From contig PAIY01000111.1 of NCBI GenBank assembly GCA_002704825.1, forward strand, positions 1 through 35,579: DNA of 35,579 bases. The letters run 5' to 3'. A model generated the notes under the pieces. The model had not been told where the DNA came from. It made no database searches and saw only the letters and a list, made by a program, of their open reading frames with translations. A program made the translations under genes and the position numbers. Source of the DNA: Phycisphaeraceae bacterium (GTDB lineage Bacteria; Planctomycetota; Phycisphaerae; Phycisphaerales; Phycisphaeraceae). Position 1 is the first letter of the stretch. Every line of letters starts with the position of its first letter. Positions 8,269 through 15,530 of the stretch are shown here, one piece after another.

Positions 8269-9312
8269 TCACTTGACTTCCAACATGACACGGAACCCCA
8301 GGGTGTTAGAGACAAATGGTGCAGGCACGATACTGCGTCGTGAAGATCGGGCATAGTGTGGGATGACATACCAATTCCCGCCACGTGTAATCCGGCGTTT
8401 TGCCTGATTGGGGCCAATGGGGTCGATTCGTTTTTCTGATGCATAGGGGGCGTACCCATCGCGTACCCATTGGGTCGCATTACCGAGCATGTCATAAAGT
8501 CCCCAGGGGTTGGCCTGATACTTGCCGACGGGGGAGGTTTGGGCATAGCCATCATCCCATGAGAGCCATCGCATGAATCCTTTGGAATGGATTAAGGTGG
8601 CGTACCAGTTGTCGTAACTGGCATCATGGAGATTTTCCTTGCCTTGCGCTTCCTGAAGTTCATTGCCCCACCAGAAGAGCGTGTCGGTGCCGGCACGACA
8701 GGCGTATTCCCATTGTGCTTCGGTTGGCAGCCGATATGTCAGGTTTTCTTTGTTACTGAGCCATTGGCAGAATGCCACCGCGTCATCGTAACTCACGCAT
8801 ACCACCGGATGGTCATCGGCTTGTTCAAAGCCGGGGTGATCCCATGTCAATCCATCATGTTTGCCAAACAATTTTGTTTGTGTCATGCCCGTGACCCAGC
8901 CGATTTGCTGGGCCGTGGTTTGGTATTGCGTTGCGTTGATGAATTGAGCAAACTGTTTGCGGGTGACATGGGTTGCCGCCAGATAAAACGGCTGGGTGAG
9001 ATGGACTTCATGTTGCGGGAATTCATCTTTGTAGCCGGATGTTGTTCGACCGAATTTTGTCAGTAACTGCTCAGTGGAAAGACCAGAGCCCATCATAAAA
9101 CGACCGGGTTCAAGACGGATCAGCGTCATCCCTAAACTGTTGGTCAGCGTTTGATCGGTGAGTGGTGCTGATTGTGGTGCGGGTGAAGTCTGGTCCTTCG
9201 GCTGCTCGATTTCGCGGATGAAAGTCACCCCAAAGACAATAATGAGTAACATCATTGCAATTGCCATAACAGCAAGCAGGGGATTGTGTCGGATATTTCG
9301 TTTTTCGGTCAT
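8269..9312 (-). CDS. SUMF1/FGE-sulfatase-domain protein, membrane-anchored, without the FGE cysteines
   Basis: The 347-residue product has a short basic N-terminus and one transmembrane anchor (about 11-32). A linker follows, then a full SUMF1 (formylglycine-generating-enzyme-like) domain from about residue 60 to the end. Domain blocks are NSLGMTLIRLEPGRFMMGS, the HPVVCVSYDDAVAFCQWLS region, YRLPTEAQWEYACRAGT, NPWGLYDMLGNATQWV, and RGGNWYVIPHYARSSRR followed by NTLGFRVML. Genuine sulfatase-activating FGEs carry a copper-binding cysteine pair just before the NLGFR motif; none is present here. It is therefore probably not the maturase for the sulfatase at 34.0 kb. Start: the ATG at 9312, where GGGGA lies five nt upstream and the signal anchor begins. 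Confidence 0.87.
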   Translation of the reverse strand: MTEKRNIRHNPLLAVMAIAMMLLIIVFGVTFIREIEQPKDQTSPAPQSAPLTDQTLTNSLGMTLIRLEPGRFMMGSGLSTEQLLTKFGRTTSGYKDEFPQHEVHLTQPFYLAATHVTRKQFAQFINATQYQTTAQQIGWVTGMTQTKLFGKHDGLTWDHPGFEQADDHPVVCVSYDDAVAFCQWLSNKENLTYRLPTEAQWEYACRAGTDTLFWWGNELQEAQGKENLHDASYDNWYATLIHSKGFMRWLSWDDGYAQTSPVGKYQANPWGLYDMLGNATQWVRDGYAPYASEKRIDPIGPNQAKRRITRGGNWYVIPHYARSSRRSIVPAPFVSNTLGFRVMLEVK

Positions 9313-9394
9313 GTTATCCCCGATATTCTGAGTTTGTACAAGTCGAGTATCGGACGGCAAGTATGATGTGTCAACCAATAGCAGGCATGGACGA

Positions 9395-10345
9395 TCAATA
9401 CAGCGGAATCCAGATTTCCGTGAGTAATTCTTCGGGGAAGACGTCGTCGGGGTTGTTGAGGTAACACTCAAAGGGCGGCTGATCGCGACACTCTCTGCCG
9501 ATGCTGGGGAAAGCTTGCTCGCCAATCCATTGCCAGGTTTGGGCAAGTTTGTCGTAGGGTCCCTTGTGAAGCACGACCGCGTAATCTCCGCCGGGCAGGA
9601 CCTGTTCCTGTAAGCCATCTGGGCAGGGGCGTTGGTCATCGACGGTGACACCTGCGTCGTAGCGACATTGCTCATCGAGCGTGTCGCGCGGGTCATCCTG
9701 ACAGATGCCGATGACCATGCAGTTGGGCGTGAACAGGTCATGTTTGGAAGCGACTTTGAGGAAGAACTTGAAAAACGGGCCCAGTTCAGCCGGGGAGTAC
9801 GGGCCGACTTTCCGTGCATAGAACACGCGCAGGTCAGGCATGGTGCGGATGGTCATGCTCTGGTGTTCGCGCGGTGTTGCTGTGGGTTGCTCTTCTGCTT
9901 CCTGCATTTTTTCGGGAGTGGGTATCTTGCTCGCATCAAACTCACCGACCTTGGTGGCAAAGCTCCAGACATGGCCCTCCGGATCGCGCAGCGTGAACAT
10001 GCGATCGCCCCAGAACCTATCCTCAAGGTCCATTTGAATTGTCGCGCCCGCTTTGACCGCGCGGTCGTGCATCGCATCGACATCATCGCAGTACAGATAA
10101 AGTCCCATCGGGCTTGCAACGCCGGAGGTGACCGGTGCCTGAGGTGTGCCGATGTCACCGGCCTTGGCCAGCAGGATCACCATGTCCTGCCAAACCAGCT
10201 CCGCATGCACCGGTTCGTCCTCAGGAATACGTAATCGGCAACACATACCAAAAGTCTGTTCATACCACCGCACCGCGACGGGCACATCGCGTACCGTTAC
10301 ATGTGGCATCAACCAGGGACTGTCATCCGGTTTGCAGGTGGGCAT
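9395..10345 (-). CDS. VOC-fold protein fused to a GyrI-like effector-binding domain
   Basis: The 316-residue product joins two modules. Residues 1-130 are a vicinal-oxygen-chelate (glyoxalase/PhnB-like) domain, with PHVTVRDVPVAVRWYEQTFG at the start and MFTLRDPEGHVWSFAT at its end. Residues about 160-316 resemble the GyrI-like/AraC effector-binding fold, with YARKVGPYSPAELGPFF, CRYDAGVTV, GGDYAVVLHKGPYDKL and FECYLNNPDD. A Glu/Pro/Thr-rich linker joins them. Such domains bind small amphipathic or toxic molecules, so a detoxification or sensing role is possible but unproven. AAAGGAG lies six nt before the ATG. It is a single gene facing leftward. Confidence 0.85.
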   Translation of the reverse strand: MPTCKPDDSPWLMPHVTVRDVPVAVRWYEQTFGMCCRLRIPEDEPVHAELVWQDMVILLAKAGDIGTPQAPVTSGVASPMGLYLYCDDVDAMHDRAVKAGATIQMDLEDRFWGDRMFTLRDPEGHVWSFATKVGEFDASKIPTPEKMQEAEEQPTATPREHQSMTIRTMPDLRVFYARKVGPYSPAELGPFFKFFLKVASKHDLFTPNCMVIGICQDDPRDTLDEQCRYDAGVTVDDQRPCPDGLQEQVLPGGDYAVVLHKGPYDKLAQTWQWIGEQAFPSIGRECRDQPPFECYLNNPDDVFPEELLTEIWIPLY

Positions 10346-10478
10346 CGGTACTCCTTTGTATCAGATCGGTGAGAGACATTATAAAAGGTGAAGTTGGTTC
10401 AAGAGGGCGATGGTTCATTTTTGTTGCATCATACCCGCCCGCGCCAAGATCATGTTTTGTACTTTGAGGAACTTGAGT

Positions 10479-10596
10479 AACGTTGGCCACTCACCGGTGT
10501 TCCTGACAGACCTGCACGCCTCGAGCGCGATCCGTCAGCCAACGATAATCCGGGGCGTACAGCTCTCGACCAATCACAGGTGAGTGGCCGGCGTTG
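10479..10596. repeat. Inverted repeat in a gene-free spacer
   Basis: GGCCACTCACC at 10485-10495 and GGTGAGTGGCC at 10579-10589 are a perfect 11-bp inverted pair, and the pairing extends outward with a few mismatches (AACG against CGTT). The interior of about 83 nt has no gene. The spacer 10346-10693 holds nothing else recognised. Confidence 0.6.
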
Positions 10597-10693
10597 CTTG
10601 ATGTGAGAATGCACTGAAGATGCTAATGACGCAAGAGTGTTGCTTGACTGCATGAACGCACATCGCCACCCATTGAATGATGGGATTACGATT

Positions 10694-11398
10694 TCACTTT
10701 GATCTTGATATCTCCAACGCATCAGTCAATGCTTTGTTGGGCATCAAGTTGAACAACAGTGTTCTTGCAAAACGAAACCGATCAGTTTTTGAGATCGCAA
10801 ATGAAATTGGTGATTGCCCAGCCGCTTCGACTGCGGTCTTCTCCAGCAGCTTTGTCATGCGCTTCAGACATTCAGGCAATTGGGCAGCAGAGACTTTGCG
10901 GATCGACCCCGCATCGATGAGTCGCAGTATGCCATCTTCATCCATGAGTATGTTGCTGCATTTGAGATCACGGAAAAACAGTTGCTTCGACAGCAGCAGG
11001 GCGGTAAGTTCCCCCAACGCTTTGGCCAATGCATGTCGCGCTGCCGGTTGATCAAACGCACCCGCTTGAGCAGCACGATCCAGTGACTGCCCCATCACAG
11101 GGGTGATCAGACAAAGTTTGCCCGCCTGCCAATCCTGTTCCTGGATCGGCACGACGGGGATACCCATCTGTTCCAACTTACGGTGTTGCTTGATCTCACA
11201 TTGACCGGGATGGATGTGTAGACACCGTAAAAACTGCTGCTTGGCAGGGGATGACTCAAAGCGTTTGACAACATACGCACGATCACCATCAGCCTCCAGC
11301 CAGACATTCGAACGTTTGGGGTCGAACTTGTAGACCGTTCGGATCACGCCCCTCAGCGGCTTGATGTCAGGTTGATTGGCTTTGGCTCTCACGCGCAT
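10694..11398 (-). CDS. Lipopolysaccharide-kinase (WaaP/Kdo kinase-like) family protein
   Basis: The 234-residue product is a minimal protein-kinase-fold enzyme. It shows the ATP-binding lysine (K45 in AYVVKRF), a hinge region near LCLITPVMG, a catalytic loop FFRDLKCSNIL (D144, K146, N149) and a metal-binding DAG (D162) in place of DFG. This set is typical of the WaaP/InaA/Kdo-kinase group that phosphorylates sugars of lipopolysaccharide on the cytoplasmic side. The true substrate is unknown, and no LPS genes are adjacent. No Shine-Dalgarno is seen at the ATG; a TACATT box five nt upstream would allow a nearly leaderless transcript. It is divergent from nrdR. Confidence 0.8.
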   Translation of the reverse strand: MRVRAKANQPDIKPLRGVIRTVYKFDPKRSNVWLEADGDRAYVVKRFESSPAKQQFLRCLHIHPGQCEIKQHRKLEQMGIPVVPIQEQDWQAGKLCLITPVMGQSLDRAAQAGAFDQPAARHALAKALGELTALLLSKQLFFRDLKCSNILMDEDGILRLIDAGSIRKVSAAQLPECLKRMTKLLEKTAVEAAGQSPISFAISKTDRFRFARTLLFNLMPNKALTDALEISRSK

Positions 11399-11545
11399 AG
11401 GCTAATGTATCCATTCCGGTTAAGCCACTTGCAATGAGGCATTGATTCGACAATTTGTGCACATACACACCAGATGCATACACAATTGCGCCCGCTTGCT
11501 ACAATATTTTGTGATTGGCCAACGGATTTGCATGCTTGACGAGCT

Positions 11546-11582
11546 ACCGGGGGCCAGCTTCCGGGGTACCTTCCGGGGGCAG
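11546..11582. repeat. G-rich TTCCGGGGG repeats in the nrdR upstream region
   Basis: Three tandem variants occur: ACCGGGGGCC, CTTCCGGGG and CTTCCGGGGGCAG. They end 30 nt before the nrdR start, so they fall in the likely 5' leader. Confidence 0.6.
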
Positions 11583-11611
11583 ACTTTCGGCGGTATGATC
11601 TGGAGCAACCG

Positions 11612-12106
11612 ATGCGGTGTCCGTATTGCAACTCAAAAGACAACAAAGTCATCGACTCACGCGCAGCCGATGGCGGGGATTCGATCCGCCGTCGCCGTGA
11701 GTGCCTTAAATGCTCACGCCGCTTCACCACCCGTGAACATGTCGAACAACGCGCCCGACTCGTCGTCATTAAAAAGGATGGCACGCGCGTCCCCTTCGAG
11801 CGTCAGAAAATTCAGACCGGCCTCGAAAAATCCTGTTACAAGCGACCTATCGCAACCGAAACCCTCCAGGCCATGACCGACCAGGTGGAAGAGGAACTGC
11901 ACCGCAAATACGAACGCGAAGTCGAAGCCATCGTCATCGGCAAGACCGTTGCTGAACATCTCAAAAAAATCGATCAAATCGCCTATGTCCGCTTTGCAAG
12001 TGTGTACAAGGAATTTCGCGATCTGGACGATTTCCTCGACGAAGTCAAAGAAGTCCTCGACTCCCGTCAGCAGGAAAGTCTCAAAGATCAAGACACGCTG
12101 TTTTGA
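11612..12106 (+). CDS. nrdR: Transcriptional repressor NrdR
   Basis: NrdR represses ribonucleotide reductase genes in response to bound ATP/dATP. The 164-residue product shows the whole family architecture: an N-terminal zinc ribbon with C3, C6, C31 and C34 and the RRRRECLKCSRRFTT block, then an ATP-cone domain beginning at about VIKKDGTRVPF, with EVEAIVIGKTVAEHLKKID and YVRFASVYKEFRDLDDF. Start: the ATG at 11612 with GGAG eight nt upstream. No nrd gene is adjacent, as is common. It converges with the desaturase across a shared terminator. Confidence 0.96.
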   Translation: MRCPYCNSKDNKVIDSRAADGGDSIRRRRECLKCSRRFTTREHVEQRARLVVIKKDGTRVPFERQKIQTGLEKSCYKRPIATETLQAMTDQVEEELHRKYEREVEAIVIGKTVAEHLKKIDQIAYVRFASVYKEFRDLDDFLDEVKEVLDSRQQESLKDQDTLF

Positions 12107-12174
12107 TCACAGGTGCTTTGCACACGCAATCTGACGGTTGATCTTGATCACATTCAATCTTTACACACAACGAT

Positions 12175-12295
12175 AAACTGCTGCGCAGTTTCAGCATCAC
12201 GCAGTGAAGCAGCTATTGATTTCAAACAGTCTTGTTTTTAATGACTTCTGTGACGCACAACACACATTAATAATAGCTGCGACACTGCGTGTCGC
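12175..12295. repeat. Small hairpins with 3-nt TGC/GCA loops downstream of nrdR
   Basis: AAACTGC at 12175-12181 pairs with GCAGTTT at 12185-12191 (loop TGC). TCAC at 12197-12200 pairs with GTGA at 12204-12207 (loop GCA). GCGACAC at 12279-12285 pairs with GTGTCGC at 12289-12295 (loop TGC). The third, with flanks ATAGCT and TGA, recurs at 32866 and 35470. No gene is supported in 12107-12410. Confidence 0.65.
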
Positions 12296-12330
12296 TGATC
12301 TCTTGATTGACAAGTGACAGAAGACAAATA

Positions 12331-12368
12331 AAAACACGTCTCCGACGGATGAGTCAGAGACGTGTTTT
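12331..12368. terminator. Bidirectional intrinsic terminator between nrdR and the desaturase
   Basis: AAAACACGTCTC at 12331-12342 pairs perfectly with GAGACGTGTTTT at 12357-12368 across a 14-nt loop. The A and T ends make it work on both strands, which fits the convergent genes. Confidence 0.85.
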
Positions 12369-12390
12369 ATATCGTTTTTGATGTCTTAAA

Positions 12391-12410
12391 ACTTCCGGGG
12401 GGCCGGGGGG
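12391..12410. repeat. G-rich TTCCGGGGG repeat abutting the desaturase stop codon
   Basis: ACTTCCGGGGGGCCGGGGGG ends immediately before the complement of the stop codon at 12411. On the gene's strand the repeat directly follows the stop, as also happens after the amidase at 15250. Confidence 0.65.
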
Positions 12411-13487
12411 TTAGGCGGGAATGTTCTTCTGTTCCATCTGGGCTTCGGTGGGTTTGACGATGTCCTTGGCAATGCCCACGAGTCCGAGCAGGCGGATGGT
12501 GAGATAGGTCATGTCGAACTCCCACCATTTTAAACCATGTGCAGCAGAGCGTTGGAAAGCGTGGTGATTGTTGTGCCAACCTTCACCGAAGGACAGCAGG
12601 GCGACCCACCAGCTGTTGCGGGAGTCGTCGGTGGTTTTGAAGTTGCGGTAACCCCATGTGTGGGTCGCCGAGTTGACGAACCATGTGCCGTGGTAGGCAC
12701 AGGCGGTGCGCAGGAAGATGCCCCAGACGATCCATGAGAGTGCGAGCATGTGACCTTCAGTTCCCTGGCCGCCAAAGAAGTAGCCACCTACATAGAGACC
12801 GGCAGCAAGGATGAACTGGAAGATGACGAAGTACTTGTCAATCCAAACCAGAATCTTGTCTTTTTGCAGATCCTTGGCTGCATCATAGGGCTTGAAGTCT
12901 TCGTGATCCTTGAACATGCACCAGAACATGTGAGCCCAGTTAAAGCCATGCTTGGGCGTGTGCGGATCTTCTTCGTGGTCGGAGTGTTTGTGGTGAAGGC
13001 GATGCGTGCCAACCCAGCGGATCGGGCCGCCCTGCCATTGCAGACAGCCGCAGATGGTCACAAAGTAGTAGAACCACTTGGGGCATTTAAAGGATTGGTG
13101 CGTGAGCAGGCGATGGAAGCCCATGGTGATACCCAGTCCGCCACCCATCCAGGAGAGGATCAGGAAGATGACCAGGCCCGACCATGAAAAGGTCCACGGG
13201 CTGGCAAGGGCACCCAAATGGATCGTGCCAATGAAAAAGATAACCGCCCAGTCAATTTTACGGTTCTCAGGATTGATTTTGTCTGCAAAGGGAATGCGAC
13301 GGGGGATCGGGGTGGAAGTCAAGATGTTCTCCGTGCCCGCGTGGTCGTTTTTGCCAGCGGGTAATATGGTTCTCAAAATTGAGTTGATCAACCGTCGCGA
13401 CAGGATGAGGTGTGGCTGGGTTGATGGTCCGTACAAAAAGGTATAACTGTTATCGGCACACAGGCCGTCTATCCTTTGGCTATTCAT
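12411..13487 (-). CDS. Acyl-CoA/acyl-lipid delta-9-type fatty-acid desaturase
   Basis: This integral-membrane di-iron oxygenase introduces a double bond into fatty acyl chains. The 358-residue product has the three histidine boxes: HRLLTH at 125-130, HRLHH at 162-166 and HNNHH at 305-309. The surrounding sequence (GITMGFHRLLTHQSF, WVGTHRLHHKHSDHEEDPH, GEGWHNNHHAF) matches the stearoyl-CoA desaturase group. Hydrophobic segments at about 81-118, 138-150, 218-240 and 245-262 fit its four-helix topology. The N-terminus is about 40 residues longer than usual and weakly hydrophobic, and there is no Shine-Dalgarno at 13487, so the start is uncertain. It is a lone gene, presumably for membrane fluidity. 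Confidence 0.93.
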   Translation of the reverse strand: MNSQRIDGLCADNSYTFLYGPSTQPHLILSRRLINSILRTILPAGKNDHAGTENILTSTPIPRRIPFADKINPENRKIDWAVIFFIGTIHLGALASPWTFSWSGLVIFLILSWMGGGLGITMGFHRLLTHQSFKCPKWFYYFVTICGCLQWQGGPIRWVGTHRLHHKHSDHEEDPHTPKHGFNWAHMFWCMFKDHEDFKPYDAAKDLQKDKILVWIDKYFVIFQFILAAGLYVGGYFFGGQGTEGHMLALSWIVWGIFLRTACAYHGTWFVNSATHTWGYRNFKTTDDSRNSWWVALLSFGEGWHNNHHAFQRSAAHGLKWWEFDMTYLTIRLLGLVGIAKDIVKPTEAQMEQKNIPA

Positions 13488-13533
13488 TTTTCAAAAGGGC
13501 GGGCATGATACCCTGACCCCTCATGGAATTCAA

Positions 13534-13830
13534 TCATAATTGTTGATTCACGGATTCGATTTTATCCTGCATGGATTGATCGCGATCCGTCCGGGTACCA
13601 AACCGCATGGATGAGGTGATCCGTGGCGCTCCCATCTCATGAACAACTTCGTGACAACGCTTTATGGCAGCAAACACCTCATCCCAAGGTCCCTCAATAT
13701 TGGTCCCGTAGGCATGAAGTTGGTGGCTGAGTCCCGCTTGGACGAGGACTTTTTCACAGGCTGCGACATATTGACTCACCGAAACGCCCACCCCCATGGG
13801 CACCACGCAGAGATCCGCAATGACATGCAT
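13534..13830 (-). CDS. Thiamine-binding-type protein (MTH1187/YkoF-like, DUF77)
   Basis: The 98-residue product matches the small ferredoxin-like-fold family formerly called DUF77. It shows VIADLCVVPMGVGVSVSQYV at the N-terminus, the central HAYGTNIEGPWDEVFAAIKRC, and the closing RITSSMRFGTRTDR. Members form tetramers and some bind thiamine; the role in vivo is not settled. Start: the ATG at 13830 with AGGAG ten nt upstream, chosen over the open frame to 13872 because the conserved domain begins here. Confidence 0.85.
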   Translation of the reverse strand: MHVIADLCVVPMGVGVSVSQYVAACEKVLVQAGLSHQLHAYGTNIEGPWDEVFAAIKRCHEVVHEMGAPRITSSMRFGTRTDRDQSMQDKIESVNQQL

Positions 13831-14199
13831 GAACCGTGTTCTCCTGACTGTAACCAAATCCAGAACCGTCACCCGGATATAAGGTTACTCACATTACCGA
13901 TCTGATTGAGACCGGGTTGCAAATCGTGCTGGAAATTCATGTTGGCAAATGGTGAGAATCGCTCCGTTTCGACTTTGGATGCGACGCGGCTCCCCTGATT
14001 CGAGCGTCTCGAACTTATCAATAACGGATATAACCGATCTGCAATCCACTGAAAAAATAAAAAGACTGCGCCCAATCTGCCGGAATCGAACGCAAAACAG
14101 GTCTTATCAGACTTGGATAATTCTTTGGGACGATGATTTTTACACAAGTTAAGCTTTCAACCACTGGCATCACGTCCGTGAGGTGTTACAATCAGTCCC
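13831..14199. other. Gene-free spacer with a promoter at its right end
   Basis: No convincing frame is present on either strand; an open frame of 92 codons on - (13869-14147) has no recognised features. The right end holds the TACAAT box described separately. Confidence 0.45.
14187..14192 (+). promoter_or_regulatory. TACAAT -10 box seven nt before an ATG (leaderless type)
   Basis: TACAAT at 14187-14192 is separated by seven nt from the ATG at 14200, so transcription would begin at or one base before the start codon. A weak -35 (CTGGCA, 14164-14169) sits 17 nt upstream. No Shine-Dalgarno is seen. Confidence 0.5.
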
Positions 14200-14415
14200 A
14201 TGTTCAAACGCACGTTGATTTTTGCTGCTGTACTCGGCACGCTGACCCTTTTGGGTGGGTGCGAAAAGGCACTTTTCCCCGAAACCGCTCAACGCACGCC
14301 CTATGACCGGTATCAAATGCTCCGTGGCCAAGGTCGCGTCGCAACCGAAACGGATGTCTATGGCAACGATGAGCCGGCGCTGCGTGATCGACTTCGCCCG
14401 TTAAGTGAACAGTAA
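14200..14415 (+). CDS. Small lipoprotein of unknown function
   Basis: The 71-residue product has a signal peptide with lipobox LLGGC (C21), so the mature form is only 51 residues. The mature part is charged (RTPYDRYQMLRG, DVYGNDEPALRDRL) with no cysteine after the lipid site and no recognised domain. It may be lipid-anchored in a membrane and act structurally. It is followed after 144 nt by the PGRP-fold protein on the same strand, but nothing shows they are cotranscribed. Confidence 0.75.
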   Translation: MFKRTLIFAAVLGTLTLLGGCEKALFPETAQRTPYDRYQMLRGQGRVATETDVYGNDEPALRDRLRPLSEQ

Positions 14416-14559
14416 TCATCCCCAATCGGGTATGGGCTGAGAACGCAATGGGTATGCAAAAATACCTGTTTGTCGGGTGTCAACGGGGTCTGATAAAAAG
14501 CTGTACAGTAAACGGAAGTCTAGGCTTTTGTTATTGAAGTAAATGGATCGGTCTGGCCG

Positions 14560-15249
14560 ATGAAAACGGTACACTCGTTATATTCCAACTCGCACGTCTC
14601 CAAAAGGAAACGGTGGAAGGTGAAGCCAGACCGACGCACCATCATCGTCTTAACCACACTCATCAGTGCCATGACACTGGTCAGCGGTGTTCTCCTGATG
14701 ATGGAGCCCGGCCCGATCCAACCTCTGGCGATCAGCCTTCAAGCGTTCGACAACACCGACAAAACCACCACCAACCCACTGGCTACCGATGCCATGCTGC
14801 ATCAATGGTTGGGGATCGTCATTCACGATAGCGGCACCCTCCAGTGCACCGCCGACCAAATCGACGCGGCCCATCGCCAGTTCGGACTCGGCAGCCTCGG
14901 GTATCACTTTGTGGTCCACAACGGTGCTCCTGCAACACCCGGTAATGATGACGGCCAGATCGTCGTCAGTGAACGTTGGAAGAATCAGGCAGACGGTGCC
15001 TACTGCGGTGGCCCGGATGCAGACCAGTTCAATCAGAACGCGGTCGGCGTCTGCATGATCGGCGACTTTGACCGCCAGGCACCCACCGAAGCCCAAATGC
15101 AATCCCTGATCAATCTCGTCCGTGGCCTGCAAAGCAAGTTCGGCATCCCGGCAGATCGCATCTGGGTTCAAACCGGTGGTCGCACCGACTCCTCCACTGG
15201 CAAGCTTTTCCCGATCGCAACCTTCCAACGCCAACTGCGTCAGTTTTAG
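14560..15249 (+). CDS. Membrane-anchored PGRP/amidase-2-fold protein with an incomplete zinc site
   Basis: The 229-residue product has a basic N-terminus, one transmembrane segment (about 27-48) and an extracytoplasmic amidase_2/PGRP domain (about 83-225). The family cleaves the amide between N-acetylmuramic acid and L-alanine using zinc held by two His and one Cys. The first ligand is present (H89 in GIVIHDSGT), and the core strands GYHFVVHNG and AVGVCMIGDF fit. The C-terminal block reads IWVQTGGRTDSSTGKLFP where active enzymes have GHR-D and CPG, so the second His and the Cys are missing. It may bind rather than cut peptidoglycan, or use other ligands. The start has no strong ribosome site. 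Confidence 0.8.
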   Translation: MKTVHSLYSNSHVSKRKRWKVKPDRRTIIVLTTLISAMTLVSGVLLMMEPGPIQPLAISLQAFDNTDKTTTNPLATDAMLHQWLGIVIHDSGTLQCTADQIDAAHRQFGLGSLGYHFVVHNGAPATPGNDDGQIVVSERWKNQADGAYCGGPDADQFNQNAVGVCMIGDFDRQAPTEAQMQSLINLVRGLQSKFGIPADRIWVQTGGRTDSSTGKLFPIATFQRQLRQF

Positions 15250-15278
15250 CCCCCGGAAGCCCCGGCCCCCCGGAAGTT
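15250..15278. repeat. G/C-rich TTCCGGGGG-family repeat after the amidase stop
   Basis: On + the sequence reads CCCCCGGAAG, CCCCGG, then CCCCCCGGAAGTT, beginning at the base after the TAG. It holds two inverse-orientation copies of the CTTCCGGGGG core. The same CCCCCCGGAAGTT follows the desaturase stop on the other strand. Confidence 0.65.
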
Positions 15279-15391
15279 CGTCGCGAATGTGACAATTGAA
15301 AATGATTAAACGAACCGTGAGTGAATCTCGCGGTTTTTTCTTGCGCGGTAACGACGCATCATGGTAATCCGTGTAGAACTCCGCTCTACCT

Positions 15392-15494
15392 CGCGGTGAC
15401 ACACCGCGGCTCGCCTGAATGCCGTGACGGATACATTGACACACTCAGGCGAGCCGTGTCGTGTCGACGCGGGATTCGTCGAAGACGAAAACAC
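15392..15494. repeat. REP-type palindromic repeat, left flank of the RAYT gene
   Basis: CGCGGTG at 15392-15398 pairs with CACCGCG at 15402-15408 (loop ACA). It is followed by GGCTCGCCTGA at 15408-15418, which pairs with TCAGGCGAGCC at 15445-15455. A conserved tail GTGTCGTGTCGACGCGGGAT extends to 15478, then TCGAAGACGAAAACAC to 15494. The same layout recurs on the other side of the transposase. Confidence 0.85.
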
Positions 15495-15517
15495 TTCTCG
15501 CCATAGATGTTTTGCTT

Positions 15518-15523
15518 TACAAT
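15518..15523 (+). promoter_or_regulatory. TACAAT -10 box seven nt before the RAYT start
   Basis: TACAAT at 15518-15523 lies seven nt before the ATG at 15531, the same spacing as at 14187. No clear -35 or Shine-Dalgarno is seen. Confidence 0.45.
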
Positions 15524-15530
15524 CACCCTC

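Noticed and set aside
9313..9819. Upstream extension of the SUMF1-protein reading frame by about 170 codons
   Set aside because: It lies antiparallel-free in a second frame of the VOC-GyrI gene on the same strand; the transmembrane anchor and ribosome site begin at 9312.
11450..11512. ACAA-TTGT half-palindromes upstream of nrdR as possible NrdR boxes
   Set aside because: They do not fit the ACAC-x-ATATAT-x-GTGT type consensus or spacing closely enough.
12750..13187. 145-codon frame on + opposite the desaturase
   Set aside because: It is antisense to a clear family protein with all three histidine boxes and has no features of its own.
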